A stretch of 20,053 nucleotides of DNA from contig NW_003157480.1 of NCBI RefSeq assembly GCF_000003605.2, forward strand, positions 1 through 20,053. The letters are read 5' to 3'. The notes under the pieces are model-generated. The model saw only the letters and a list, made by a program, of their open reading frames with translations, had not been told where the DNA came from and searched no databases. Source of the DNA: Saccoglossus kowalevskii (Eukaryota; Hemichordata; Enteropneusta; Harrimaniidae). Of this stretch, positions 1 to 9,889 are shown one piece after another (the first letter of the stretch is position 1; each line of letters starts with the position of its first letter). Made by a program: the position numbers and the translations under genes.

Positions 1-120
1 GACAGGCTGTGTTGTAAGTGTGTTCTCCTCAAATCCGACAGGCTGTGTTGTAAGTGTGTTCTCCTCAAATCAGACAGGCTGTGTTGTAAATGTGTTTTCC
101 TCCAATCAGACAGGCTGTAT

Positions 121-372
121 TGTAAGTGTGTTCTCCTCAAATCAGACAGGCTGTGTTGTAAGTGTGTTCTCCTCAAATCCGACAGGCTGTGTTATAAGTG
201 TGTTCTCCTCAAATCTGACAGGCTGTGTTGTAAGTGTGTTCTCCTCAAATCAGACAGGCTGTGTTGTAAGTGTGTTCTCCTCAAATCAGACATGCTGTGT
301 TGTAAGTGTGTTCTCCTCAAATCAGACAGGCTGTGTTGTAAGTGTGTTCTCCTCAAATCAGACAGGCTGTGT
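121..372 (+). repeat. A-like opening block, paralogue of 10961-11212
   Basis: The ordered markers are a ccgac hinge with gttataag (191), a ctgac hinge (216), plain monomers, and catgctg (about 291). They recur in the same order and spacing at 10961-11212, offset 10,840 bp. The two copies are nearly identical until a core variant: gtttgtaag near 371 here, gttttaag near 11211 there. Sharing several rare markers in order implies block duplication rather than independent mutation. The left end of the window (1-120) is the same array in the same phase. Confidence 0.85.
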
Positions 373-460
373 TTGTAAGTGTGTTCTCCTCAAATCAGAC
401 AGGCTGTGTTGTAAGTGTGTTCTCCTCAAATCAGACAGGCTGTGTTGTAAGTGTGTTTCT

Positions 461-1645
461 CCTCCAATCAGACAGGCTGTGTTGTAAGTGTGTTCTCCTC
501 AAATCAGACAGGCTGTGTTGTAAGTGTGTTCTCCTCAAATCAGACAGGCTGTGTTGTAAGTGTGTTCTCTTCAAATCAGACAGGCTGTGTTGTAAATGTG
601 TTCTCCTCAAATCAGACAGGCTGTGTTGTAAGTGTGTTCTCTTAAAATCAGACAGGCTGTGTTGTAAGTGTGTTCTCCTCAAATCAGACAGGCTGTATTG
701 TAAGTGTGTTCTCCTCAAATCAGACAGGCTGTGTTGTAAGTGTGTTCTCCTCAAATCCGACAGGCTGTGTTGTAAGTGTGTTCTCCTCAAATCCGACAGG
801 CTGTGTTGTAAGTGTGTTCTCCTCAAATCAGACATGCTGTGTTGTAAGTGTGTTCTCCTCAAATCAGACAGGCTGTGTTGTAAGTGTGTTCTCCTCAAAT
901 CAGACAGGCTGTGTTGTAAGTGTGTTCTCCTCAAATCAGACAGGCTGTGTTGTAAGTGTGTTCTCCTCCAATCAGACAGGCTGTGTTGTAAGTGTGTTAT
1001 CCTCAAATCAGACAGGCTGTGTTGTAAGTGTGTTCTCTTAAAATCAGACAGGCTGTGTTGTAAGTGTGTTCTCCTCAAATCCGACAGGCTGTGTTGTAAG
1101 TGTGTTCTCCTCAAATCAGACAGGCTGTGTTGTAAATGTGTTTTCCTCCAATCAGACAGGCTGTGTTGTAAATGTGTTCTCCTCCAATCAGACAGGCTGT
1201 GTTGTAAGTGTGTTCTCCTCCAATCAGACATGCTGTGTTGTAAGTGTGTTCTCCTCAAATCAGACAGGCTGTGTTGTAAATGTGTTCTCCTCAAATCAGA
1301 CATGCTGTGTTGTAAGTGTGTTCTCCTCAAATCAGACAGGCTGTGTTGTAAGTGTGTTCTCCTCAAATCAGACAGGCTGTGTTGTAAGTGTGTTCTCCTC
1401 AAATCAGACAGGCTGTGTTGTAAGTGTGTTCTCCTCAAATCAGACAGGCTGTGTTGTAAGTGTGTTCTCCTCCAATCAGACAGGCTGTGTTGTAAGTGTG
1501 TTATCCTCAAATCAGACAGGCTGTGTTGTAAGTGTGTTCTCTTAAAATCAGACAGGCTGTGTTGTAAGTGTGTTCTCCTCAAATCCGACAGGCTGTGTTG
1601 TAAGTGTGTTCTCAAATCAGACAGGCTGTGTTGTAAATGTGTTTT
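461..1645 (+). repeat. Higher-order unit A, copy 1
   Basis: A higher-order repeat of about 1,185 bp (33 monomers, one of them 33 bp). Markers in order: ctcttc with gtaaatg (565), ctctta, gtattg, two ccgac hinges, catgctg (833), ctcctcc (963), atcctc, ctctta (about 1033), then gtaaatg with ttttcctcc (1141). It is followed by a second, related copy at 1646. Inside the unit, the stretch 833-1140 is itself repeated at 1301-1645 with one extra monomer (offset 468, then 504 bp). The unit is therefore nested, as expected from unequal exchange. A 33-bp monomer lies near 1611. Confidence 0.85.
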
Positions 1646-2665
1646 CCTCCAATCAGACAGGCTGTGTTGTAAGTGTGTTCTCCTCAAATCAGACAGGCTG
1701 TGTTGTAAGTGTGTTCTCCTCAAATCAGACAGGCTGTGTTGTAAGTGTGTTCTCTTCAAATCAGACAGGCTGTGTTGTAAATGTGTTCTCCTCAAATCAG
1801 ACAGGCTGTGTTGTAAGTGTGTTCTCTTAAAATCAGACAGGCTGTGTTGTAAGTGTGTTCTCCTCAAATCAGACAGGCTGTATTGTAAGTGTGTTCTCCT
1901 CAAATCAGACAGGCTGTGTTGTAAGTGTGTTCTCCTCAAATCCGACAGGCTGTGTTGTAAGTGTGTTCTCCTCAAATCCGACAGGCTGTGTTGTAAGTGT
2001 GTTCTCCTCAAATCAGACATGCTGTGTTGTAAGTGTGTTCTCCTCAAATCAGACAGGCTGTGTTGTAAGTGTGTTCTCCTCAAATCAGACAGGCTGTGTT
2101 GTAAGTGTGTTCTCCTCAAATCAGACAGGCTGTGTTGTAAGTGTGTTCTCCTCCAATCAGACAGGCTGTGTTGTAAGTGTGTTATCCTCAAATCAGACAG
2201 GCTGTGTTGTAAGTGTGTTCTCCTCAAATCAGACAGGCTGTGTTGTAAGTGTGTTCTCTTAAAATCAGACAGGCTGTGTTGTAAGTGTGTTCTCCTCAAA
2301 TCCGACAGGCTGTGTTGTAAGTGTGTTCTCCTCAAATCAGACAGGCTGTGTTGTAAATGTGTTTTCCTCCAATCAGACAGGCTGTGTTGTAAATGTGTTC
2401 TCCTCCAATCAGACAGGCTGTGTTGTAAGTGTGTTCTCCTCAAATCAGACATGCTGTGTTGTAAGTGTGTTCTCCTCAAATCAGACAGGCTGTGTTGTAA
2501 ATGTGTTCTCCTCAAATCAGACAGGCTGTGTTGTAAGTGTGTTCTCTTAAAATCAGACAGGCTGTGTTGTAAGTGTGTTCTCCTCAAATCAGACAGGCTG
2601 TGTTGTAAGTGTGTTCTCCTTAAATCTGACAGGCTGTGTTATAAGTGTGTTCTCCTCAAATCTGA
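1646..2665 (+). repeat. Higher-order unit A, copy 2
   Basis: Matches copy 1 at offset +1,185 from 1646 to about 2218. One extra monomer between atcctc (about 2183) and ctctta (about 2257) then makes the offset 1,221. The order ctcttc/gtaaatg (1750), ctctta, gtattg (1879), ccgac, ccgac, catgctg, ctcctcc, atcctc is retained. The right part, with ttttcctcc (2363), catgctg, ctctta and ttaaatctgac followed by ttataag (about 2640), also appears in copy 3 at 5521-6450. Confidence 0.87.
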
Positions 2666-3190
2666 CAGGCTGTGTTGTAAGTGTGTTCTCCTCAAATCAG
2701 ACAGGCTGTGTTGTAAGTGTGTTCTCCTCAAATCAGACAGGCTGTGTTGTAAGTGTGTTCTCCTCAAATCAGACAGGCTGTGTTGTAAGTGTGTTCTCCT
2801 CAAATCTGACAGGCTGTGTTGTAAATGTGTTCTCCTCCAATCAGACAGGCTGTGTTGTAAGTGTGTTCTCCTCAAATCAGACAGGCTGTGTTGTAAGTGT
2901 GTTCTCCTCAAATCAGACAGGCTGTGTTGTAAGTGTGTTCTCTTCAAATCAGACAGGCTGTGTTGTAAATGTGTTCTCTTAAAATCAGACAGGCTGTGTT
3001 GTAAGTGTGTTCTCTTAAAATCAGACAGGCTGTATTGTAAGTGTGTTCTCCTCAAATCAGACAGGCTGTATTGTAAGTGTGTTCTCCTCAAATCAGACAG
3101 GCTGTGTTGTAAGTGTGTTCTCCTCAAATCCGACAGGCTGTGTTGTAAGTGTGTTCTCCTCAAATCAGACATGCTGTGTTGTAAAGTGTG
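2666..3190 (+). repeat. Block H, copy 1 (paralogue at 11441-12000)
   Basis: Starts with plain monomers, then a ctgac hinge (2806), gtaaatg with ctcctcc, ctcttc, gtaaatg, two consecutive ctctta hinges, two gtattg cores, ccgac and catgctg (3170). It ends with the rare one-base insertion gtaaagtg (3181). The same order occurs at 11441-12000 with offset 8,775, rising to 8,811 at the end because the second copy holds one additional monomer before gtaaagtg (11992). Sharing the one-base insertion makes common descent secure. Confidence 0.87.
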
Positions 3191-3194
3191 TTCT

Positions 3195-3880
3195 CCTCAA
3201 ATCAGACAGGCTGTGTTGTAAGTGTGTTTCTCTTTCAAATCAGACAGGCAGTGTTGTAAGTGTGTTGTCCTCAAATCAGACAGGCTGTGTTGTAAGTGTG
3301 TTCTCCTCCAATCAGGCAGACAGTGTTGTAAGTGTGTTCTCCTCAAATCAGACAGGCTCTGTTGTAAGTGTGTTCTCTTCAAATCAGACAGGCTGTGTTG
3401 TAAGTGTGTTGTCCTCAAATCAGACAGGCTGTGTAGTAAGTGTGTTGTCCTCAAATCAGACAGGCTGAGTTGTAAGTGTGTTGTCCTCAAATCAGACAGG
3501 CTGTGTTGTGTGTTCTCCTCATATCCGACAGGCTGTGTTGTAAGTGTGTTCTCCTCAAATCAGACAGGCTGTGTTGTAAGTGTGTTCTCCTCAAATCCGA
3601 CAGGCTGTGTTGTAAGTGTGTTCTCCTCAAATCCGAAAGGCTGTGTTGTAAGTGTGTTCTCCTCAAATCCGACACGCTGTGTTGTAAGTGTGTTCTCCTC
3701 AAATCCGACAGGCTGTGTTGTAAGTGTGTTCTCCTCCAATCAGACAGACTGTGTTGTAAGTGTGTTCTCCTCAAATCAGACAGGCTCTGTTGTAAGTGTG
3801 TTCTCTTCAAATCAGACAGGCTGTGTTGTAAGTGTGTTGTCCTCAAATCAGACAGGCTGTGTTGTAAGTGTGTTCTCCTC
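3195..3880 (+). repeat. Family B block, copy 1 (gtcctc, agactg, gctctg, catatcc)
   Basis: Marked by gtcctc hinges, ggcagac, gctctg, gagttgtaag, a 32-bp monomer at about 3501 and the rare catatccg (3520). These are followed by ccgaaagg (3633), ccgacacgc (3669), agactg and gctctg. It corresponds to 8065-8715 (offset 4,835) and to about 15925-16465 (offset 12,583). The 16-kb copy retains both ccgaaagg and ccgacacgc. The 8-kb copy has ccgacagg in place of ccgaaagg. The beginning (3220-3250) has extra T residues in the hinge and a gcagtg core. Confidence 0.85.
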
Positions 3881-4260
3881 AAATCCGACAGGCTGTGTTG
3901 TAAGTGTGTTCTCCTCAAATCAGACAGGCTGTGTTGTAAGTGTGTTCTCCTCAAATCAGACAGGCTGTATTGTAAGTGTGTTCTTCTCCAATCAGACAGG
4001 CTGTGTTGTAAGTGTTTTCTCCTCAAATCAGACAGGCTGTGTTGTAAGTGTGTTCTCCTCCAATCAGACAGGCTGTGTTGTAAGTGTGTTATCCTCAAAT
4101 CAGACAGGCTGTGTTGTAAGTGTGTTTTCTTCAAATCAGACAGGCTGTGTTGTAAATGTGTTCTCCTCAAATCAGACAGGCTGTGTTGTGTGTTCTCCTC
4201 AAATCCTACAGGCTGTGTTGTAAGTGTGTTCTCCTCAAATCAGACAGGCTGTGTTGTAAG
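3881..4260 (+). repeat. Block K, copy 1 (cttctcc / gtgttttctcc / cctaca)
   Basis: Carries gtattg followed by cttctcc (3983), aagtgttttctcc (about 4012), ctcctcc, atcctc, ttttcttc, gtaaatg, a 32-bp monomer (about 4181) and cctaca (4205). It aligns at offset 13,188 with 17069-17450, which has the same cctaca (17393). Related K blocks lie at 14281, 15778, 18276 and 19845, counted at their cttctcc marker. Confidence 0.85.
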
Positions 4261-4520
4261 TGTGTTCTCAAATCAGACAGGGCTGTGTTGTAAGTGTGTT
4301 CTCCTCAAATCAGACAGGCTGTGTTGTAATTGTGTTCTCCTCAAATCAGACAGCTGTGTTGTAATTTGTTTCTCCTTCCAATCAGAACAGGCTGTGTTGT
4401 AAGTGTGTTCTACTCCCAGTCAGACAGGCTGTATTGTAAGTGTGTTGTCTTTCAAATCAGACAGGCTGTGTTGTAAGTGTGTTTCTCCTCAAATCCGACA
4501 GCCTGTGTTGTAAGTGTGTT
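4261..4520 (+). repeat. Degenerate monomers with many small indels
   Basis: Still the 36-bp repeat, but with a cluster of irregularities: a 33-bp monomer followed by gacagggctg (about 4281), cagacagctg (about 4350), gtaatttgtttctccttcc, cagaacagg (about 4385), ctactcccagtcag, gtctttcaaatc, and gacagcctg (about 4498). The pair gtaattgtg plus gtaattt matches the start of family C at 7300-7340 and 17510-17551, so this is a damaged copy of that block. Several changes lengthen T or C runs or add one base, which could be real decay or residual long-read error. Confidence 0.8.
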
Positions 4521-5480
4521 CTCCTCAAATCTGACAGGCTGTGTTGTAAGTGTGTTCTCCTCAAATCCGACAGGCTGTGTTGTAAGTGTGTTCTCCTCAA
4601 ATCAGACAGGCTGTATTGTAAGTGTGTTTCCTCAAATCAGACAGGCTGTGTTGTAAGTGTGTTCTCCTCAAATCAGACAGGCTGTGTTGTAAATGTGTTC
4701 TCCTCCAATCAGACAGACTGTGTTGTAAATGTGTTCTCCTCCAATCAGAGAGGCTGTGTTGTAAGTGTGTTCTCAAATCAGACAGGCTGTGTTGTAAATG
4801 TGTTCTCCTCAAATCCGACAGGCTGTGTTGTAAGTGTGTTCTCCTCAAATCTGACAGGCTGTGGTGTAAGTGTGTTCTCTTAAAATCAGACAGGCTGTGT
4901 TGTAAGTGTGTTCTCTTAAAATCAAACAGTCTGTGTTGTAAGTGTGTTCTCCTCAAATCTGACAGGCTGTGTTGTAAGTGTGTTCTCCTCAAATCAGACA
5001 GGCTGTGTTGTAAGTGTGTTCTCAAATCCGACAGGCTGTGTTGTAAGTGTGTTCTCCTCAAATCCGACAGGCTGTGTTGTAAGTGTGTTCTCCTCAAATC
5101 AGACAGACTGTGTTGTAAGTGTGTTCTCTTCAAATCAGACAGGCTGTGTTGTAAGTGTGTTCTCCTCAAATCAGACAGGCTGTGTTGTAAGTGTGTTCTC
5201 TTCAAATCAGACATGCTGTGTTGTAAGTGTGTTCTCAAATCAGACAGGCTGTGTTGTAAGTATGTTCTCTTCAAATCCGACAGGCTGTGTTGTAAGTGTG
5301 TTCTCCTCAAATCCGACAGGCTGTGTTGTAAGTGTGTTGTCCTCAAATCAGACAGGCTGTGTTGTAAGTGTGTTCTCCTCAAATCCGACAGGCTGTGTTG
5401 TAAGTGTGTTCTCTTAAAATCAGACAGGCTGTGTTGTAAGTGTGTTGTCTTAAAATCTAACAGGCTGTGTTGTAAGTGTG
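4521..5480 (+). repeat. Family C block, copy 1, with flanking 33-bp monomers
   Basis: The ordered markers from 4944 are ctgac, a 33-bp monomer with ccgac (5021), ccgac, agactg, ctcttc, catgctg (5212), a 33-bp monomer (5234), gtatgttc, ccgac hinges, gtcctc, ctctta and gtcttaaaatctaac (about 5450). The same order occurs at 7450-8020, 17660-18190 and 18729-19262. The first part (4521-4943) is a looser mix, with gtaaatg/ctcctcc monomers, another 33-bp unit at 4771 and two ctctta hinges. Confidence 0.82.
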
Positions 5481-5520
5481 TTCTCCTCAAATCAGACAGG
5501 CTGTGTTGTAAGTGTGTTCT

Positions 5521-6450
5521 CCTCAAATCAGACAGGCTGTGTTGTAAGTGTGTTCTCCTCAAATCAGACAGGCTGTGTTGTAAGTGTGTTCTCCTCAAAT
5601 CAGACAGGCTGTGTTGTAAGTGTGTTCTCTTCAAATCAGACAGGCTGTGTTGTAAATGTGTTCTCCTCAAATCAGACAGGCTGTGTTGTAAGTGTGTTCT
5701 CTTAAAATCAGACAGGCTGTGTTGTAAGTGTGTTCTCCTCAAATCAGACAGGCTGTATTGTAAGTGTGTTCTCCTCAAATCAGACAGGCTGTGTTGTAAG
5801 TGTGTTCTCCTCAAATCCGACAGGCTGTGTTGTAAGTGTGTTCTCCTCAAATCCGACAGGCTGTGTTGTAAGTGTGTTCTCCTCAAATCAGACATGCTGT
5901 GTTGTAAGTGTGTTCTCCTCAAATCAGACAGGCTGTGTTGTAAGTGTGTTCTCCTCAAATCAGACAGGCTGTGTTGTAAGTGTGTTCTCCTCAAATCAGA
6001 CAGGCTGTGTTGTAAGTGTGTTCTCCTCAAATCAGACAGGCTGTGTTGTAAGTGTGTTCTCTTAAAATCAGACAGGCTGTGTTGTAAGTGTGTTCTCCTC
6101 AAATCCGACAGGCTGTGTTGTAAGTGTGTTCTCCTCAAATCAGACAGGCTGTGTTGTAAATGTGTTTTCCTCCAATCAGACAGGCTGTGTTGTAAATGTG
6201 TTCTCCTCCAATCAGACAGGCTGTGTTGTAAGTGTGTTCTCCTCAAATCAGACATGCTGTGTTGTAAGTGTGTTCTCCTCAAATCAGACAGGCTGTGTTG
6301 TAAATGTGTTCTCCTCAAATCAGACAGGCTGTGTTGTAAGTGTGTTCTCTTAAAATCAGACAGGCTGTGTTGTAAGTGTGTTCTCCTTAAATCTGACAGG
6401 CTGTGTTATAAGTGTGTTCTCCTCAAATCTGACAGGCTGTGTTGTAAGTG
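5521..6450 (+). repeat. Higher-order unit A, copy 3
   Basis: Aligns with copy 2 at offset 3,875 (ctcttc/gtaaatg at 5625 against 1750). The order ctctta, gtattg, two ccgac, catgctg, ctctta, ccgac, gtaaatg/ttttcctcc, catgctg, gtaaatg, ctctta, ttaaatctgac and ttataag (6408) is kept. It has lost the ctcctcc and atcctc monomers and some plain ones. It is separated from copies 1 and 2 by about 3 kb of B, K and C blocks, so the A family is not simply tandem. Confidence 0.86.
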
Positions 6451-7260
6451 TGTTCTCAAATCCGACAGGCTGTGTTGTAAGTGTGTTCTCCTCAAATCAG
6501 ACATGCTGTGTTGTAAGTGTGTTCTCCTCAAATCAGACAGGCTGTGTTGTAAGTGTGTTCTCCTCAAATCAGACAGGCTGTGTTGTAAGTGTGTTCTCCT
6601 CAAATCAGACAGGCTGTGTTGTAAGTGTGTTCTCCTCAAATCAGACAGGCTGTGTTGTAAGTGTGTTCTCCTCAAATCAGACAGGCTGTGTTGTAAGTGT
6701 GTTCTCCTCAAATCCGACAGGCTGTGTTGTAAGTGTGTTCTCCTCAAATCCGACAGGCTGTGTTGTAAGTGTGTTGTCCTCAAATCAGACAGGCTGTGTT
6801 GTAAGTGTGTTCTCCTCAAATCCGACAGGCTGTGTTGTAAGTGTGTTCTCTTAAAATCAGACAGGCTGTGTTGTAAGTGTGTTGTCTTAAAATCTGACAG
6901 GCTGTGTTGTAAGTGTGTTCTCCTCAAATCAGACAGGCTGTGTTGTAAGTGTGTTCTCTTCAAATCAGACAGGCAGTGTTGTAAGTGTGTTGTCCTCAAA
7001 TCAGACAGGCTGTGTTGTAAGTGTGTTCTCCTCCAATCAGGCAGACTGTGTTGTAAGTGTGTTCTCCTCAAATCAGACAGGCTCTGTTGTAAGTGTGTTC
7101 TCTTCAAATCAGACAGGCTGTGTTGTAAGTGTGTTGTCCTCAAATCAGACAGGCTGTGTTGTAAGTGTGTTGTCCTCAAATCAGACAGGCTGAGTTGTAA
7201 GTGTGTTCTCCTCAAATCAGACAGGCTGTGTTGTGTGTTCTCCTCATATTCGACAGGCTG
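6451..7260 (+). repeat. C-tail plus family B block; 6690-7100 paralogous to 19043-19453
   Basis: Begins with a 33-bp monomer (6455), catgctg and a run of plain monomers. Then follow ccgac, ccgac, gtcctc, ccgac, ctctta, gtcttaaaatctgac, ctcttc with gcagtg (6973), gtcctc, ggcagactg, gctctg, gagttgtaag, a 32-bp monomer (about 7231) and catattcg (7245). The middle aligns with 19043-19453 at offset 12,353, including gcagtg and gctctg. The right part aligns with 8040-8360 at offset 1,110. Confidence 0.83.
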
Positions 7261-8020
7261 TGTTGTAAGTGTGTTCTCCTCAAATCAGACAGGCTGTGTT
7301 GTAATTGTGTTCTCCTCCAATCAGACAGGCTGTGTTGTAATTTGTTATCCTCAAATCAGACAGGCTGTGTTGTAAGTGTGTTTTCTTCAAATCAGACAGG
7401 CTGTGTTGTAAGTGTGTTTTCTTCAAATCAGACAGGCTGTGTTGTAAGTGTGTTCTCCTCAAATCTGACAGGCTGTGTTGTAAGTGTGTTCTCCTCAAAT
7501 CAGACAGGCTGTGTTGTAAGTGTGTTCTCCTCAAATCCGACAGGCTGTGTTGTAAGTGTGTTCTCCTCAAATCCGACAGGCTGTGTTGTAAGTGTGTTCT
7601 CCTCAAATCAGACAGACTGTGTTGTAAGTGTGTTCTCTTCAAATCAGACAGGCTGTGTTGTAAGTGTGTTCTCCTCAAATCAGACAGGCTGTGTTGTAAG
7701 TGTGTTCTCTTCAAATCAGACATGCTGTGTTGTAAGTGTGTTCTCAAATCAGACAGGCTGTGTTGTAAGTGTGTTCTCCTCAAATCCGACAGGCTGTGTT
7801 GTAAGTGTGTTCTCCTCAAATCACGACAGGCTGTGTTGTAAGTGTGTTCTCCTCAAATCCGACAGGCTGTGTTGTAAGTGTGTTGTCCTCAAATCCGACA
7901 GGCTGTGTTGTAAGTGTGTTCTCTCAAAATCAGACAGGCTGTGTTGTAAGTGTGTTGTCTCTAAAATCAGACAGGCTGTGTTGTAAGTGTGTTGTCTTAA
8001 AATCAGACAGGCTGTGTTGT
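7261..8020 (+). repeat. Family C block, copy 2 (paralogue of 17480-18190)
   Basis: Contains gtaattgtg, gtaatttgttatcc (7339), two ttttcttc hinges, ctgac, ccgac pairs, agactg, ctcttc, catgctg (7721) and a 33-bp monomer (7743). It matches 17480-18012 at a constant offset of 10,212. The last part, 7815-7970, differs by small changes: one inserted base in cacgac (about 7824), ctctcaaaatc, and gtctctaaaatc. This makes it a lightly damaged version of the 17-kb copy. Confidence 0.85.
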
Positions 8021-8720
8021 AAGTGTGTTCTCCTCAAATCAGACAGGCTGTGTTGTAAGTGTGTTCTCTTCAAATCAGACAGGCTGTGTTGTAAGTGTGT
8101 TGTCCTCAAATCAGACAGGCTGTGTTGTAAGTGTGTTCTCCTCCAATCAGGCAGACTGTGTTGTAAGTGTGTTCTCCTCAAATCAGACAGGCTCTGTTGT
8201 AAGTGTGTTCTCTTCAAATCAGACAGGCTGTGTTGTAAGTGTGTTGTCCTCAAATCAGACAGGCTGTGTTGTAAGTGTGTTGTCCTCAAATCAGACAGGC
8301 TGAGTTGTAAGTGTGTTCTCCTCAAATCAGACAGGCTGTGTTGTGTGTTCTCCTCATATCCGACAGGCTGTGTTGTAAGTGTGTTCTCCTCAAATCAGAC
8401 AGGCTGTGTTGTAAGTGTGTTCTCCTCAAATCCGACAGGCTATGTTGTAAGTGTGTTCTCCTCAAATCCGACAGGCTGTGTTGTAAGTGTGTTCTCCTCA
8501 AATCCGACACGCTGTGTTGTAAGTGTGTTCTCCTCAAATCCGACAGGCTGTGTTGTAAGTGTGTTCTCCTCCAATCAGACAGACTGTGTTGTAAGTGTGT
8601 TCTCCTCAAATCAGACAGGCTCTGTTGTAAGTGTGTTCTCTTCAAATCAGACAGGCTGTGTTGTAAGTGTGTTGTCCTCAAATCAGACAGGCTGTGTTGT
8701 AAGTGTGTTCTCCTCAAATC
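8021..8720 (+). repeat. Family B block, copy 2
   Basis: Aligns with copy 1 at offset 4,835: gtcctc, ggcagactg, gctctg, gagttgtaag, a 32-bp monomer (about 8341), catatccg (8355), ccgac series, ccgacacgc (8504), agactg (8581) and gctctg. The monomer near 8451 has gctatgttg, and the ccgaaagg marker of copies 1 and 3 reads ccgacagg here. Confidence 0.85.
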
Positions 8721-9184
8721 AGACAGGCTGTGTTGTAAATGTGTTCTCTTAAAATCAGACAGGCTGTGTTGTAAGTGTGTTCTCTTAAAATCTGACAGGC
8801 TGTGTTGTATGTGTGTTCTCCTCAAATCAGACAGGCTGTGTTGTAAGTGTGTTGTCCTCAAATCAGACAGGCTGTGTTGTAAGTGTGTTCTCCTCCAATC
8901 AGACAGACTGTGTTGTAAGTGTGTTCTCCTCAAATCAGACAGGCTCTGTTGTAAGTGTGTTCTCTTCAAATCAGACAGGCTGTGTTGTAAGTGTGTTGTC
9001 CTCAAATCAGACAGGCTGTGTTTTAAGTGTGTTCTCTTCAAATCAGACAGACTGTGTTGTAAGTGTGTTATCCTCAAATCCGACAGGCTGTGTTGTAAGT
9101 GTGTTCTCCTCAAATCCGACAGGCTGTGTTGTAAGTGTGTTCTCCTCAAATCAGACAGGCTGTGTTGTAAGTGTGTTCTCCTCA
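8500..9184 (+). repeat. Block D, copy 1 (685-bp near-tandem duplication)
   Basis: Two rare markers repeat at a constant 685-bp spacing: agactg at 8581 and 9266, and the altered core gtatgtgtg at 8807 and 9492. Copy 1 lacks one ctcttc monomer that copy 2 has after gtatgtgtg. It continues through gctctg, ctcttc and gtcctc (with gttttaag near 9021), then diverges into an atcctc/ccgac run. It overlaps the right end of family B copy 2 because the two families share those monomers. Confidence 0.8.
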
Positions 9185-9889
9185 AATTCCGACAGGCTGT
9201 GTTGTAAGTGTGTTCTCCTCAAATCCGACAGGCTGTGTTGTAAGTGTGTTCTCCTCCAATCAGACAGACTGTGTTGTAAGTGTGTTCTCCTCAAATCAGA
9301 CAGGCTCTGTTGTAAGTGTGTTCTCTTCAAATCAGACAGGCTGTGTTGTAAGTGTGTTGTCCTCAAATCAGACAGGCTGTGTTGTAAGTGTGTTCTCCTC
9401 AAATCAGACAGGCTGTGTTGTAAGTGTGTTCTCTTAAAATCAGACAGGCTGTGTTGTAAGTGTGTTCTCTTAAAATCTGACAGGCTGTGTTGTATGTGTG
9501 TTCTCCTCAAATCAGACAGGCTGTGTTGTAAGTGTGTTCTCTTCAAATCAGACAGGCTGTGTTGTAAGTGTGTTGTCCTCAAATCAGACAGGCTGTGTTG
9601 TAAGTGTGTTCTCCTCCAATCAGACAGACTGTGTTGTAAGTGTGTTCTCCTTAAATCAGACAGGCTCTGTTGTAAGTGTGTTCTCTTCAAATCAGACAGG
9701 CTGTGTTGTAAGTGTGTTGTCCTCAAATCAGACAGGCTGTGTTGTAAGTGTGTTCTCTTCAAATCAGACAGGCTGTGTTGTAAGTGTGTTCTCCTCAAAT
9801 CAGACAGGCTGTGTTGTAAGTGTGTTCTTAAATCCAACAGGCTGTGTTGTAAGTGTGTTCTCTTCAAATCAGACAGGCTGTGTTGTAAG
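9185..9889 (+). repeat. Block D copy 2, also the earliest F-type block
   Basis: After gtatgtgtg (9492), the order is ctcctc, ctcttc, gtcctc, agactg, ccttaaatcag with gctctg, ctcttc, gtcctc, ctcttc, ctcctc and the shortened cttaaatccaac (9827). This order is reproduced at 12425-12760, 14946-15281 and 16555-16890, with offsets 2,933, then 2,521, then 1,609. A one-base insertion (aaattccgac) is seen near 9188. Confidence 0.85.

Noticed and set aside
342-3221. A 959-residue plus-strand cysteine-rich repeat protein
   Set aside because: It is only the 36-bp unit read in an open frame. Another plus-strand frame and a minus-strand frame are equally open. There is no domain, signal peptide or start context, and the frame breaks at ordinary indels.
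4261-4520. A unique spacer between two arrays
   Set aside because: On close reading every piece still aligns to the monomer, and it matches the start of family C with small indels.
4597-6318. A 573-residue minus-strand protein made of THLQHSLSDLRR repeats, possibly zinc-finger-like because of HLQH
   Set aside because: There are no cysteines to pair with the histidines. The repeat is the reverse complement of the satellite, and its boundaries are set by length-variant monomers.
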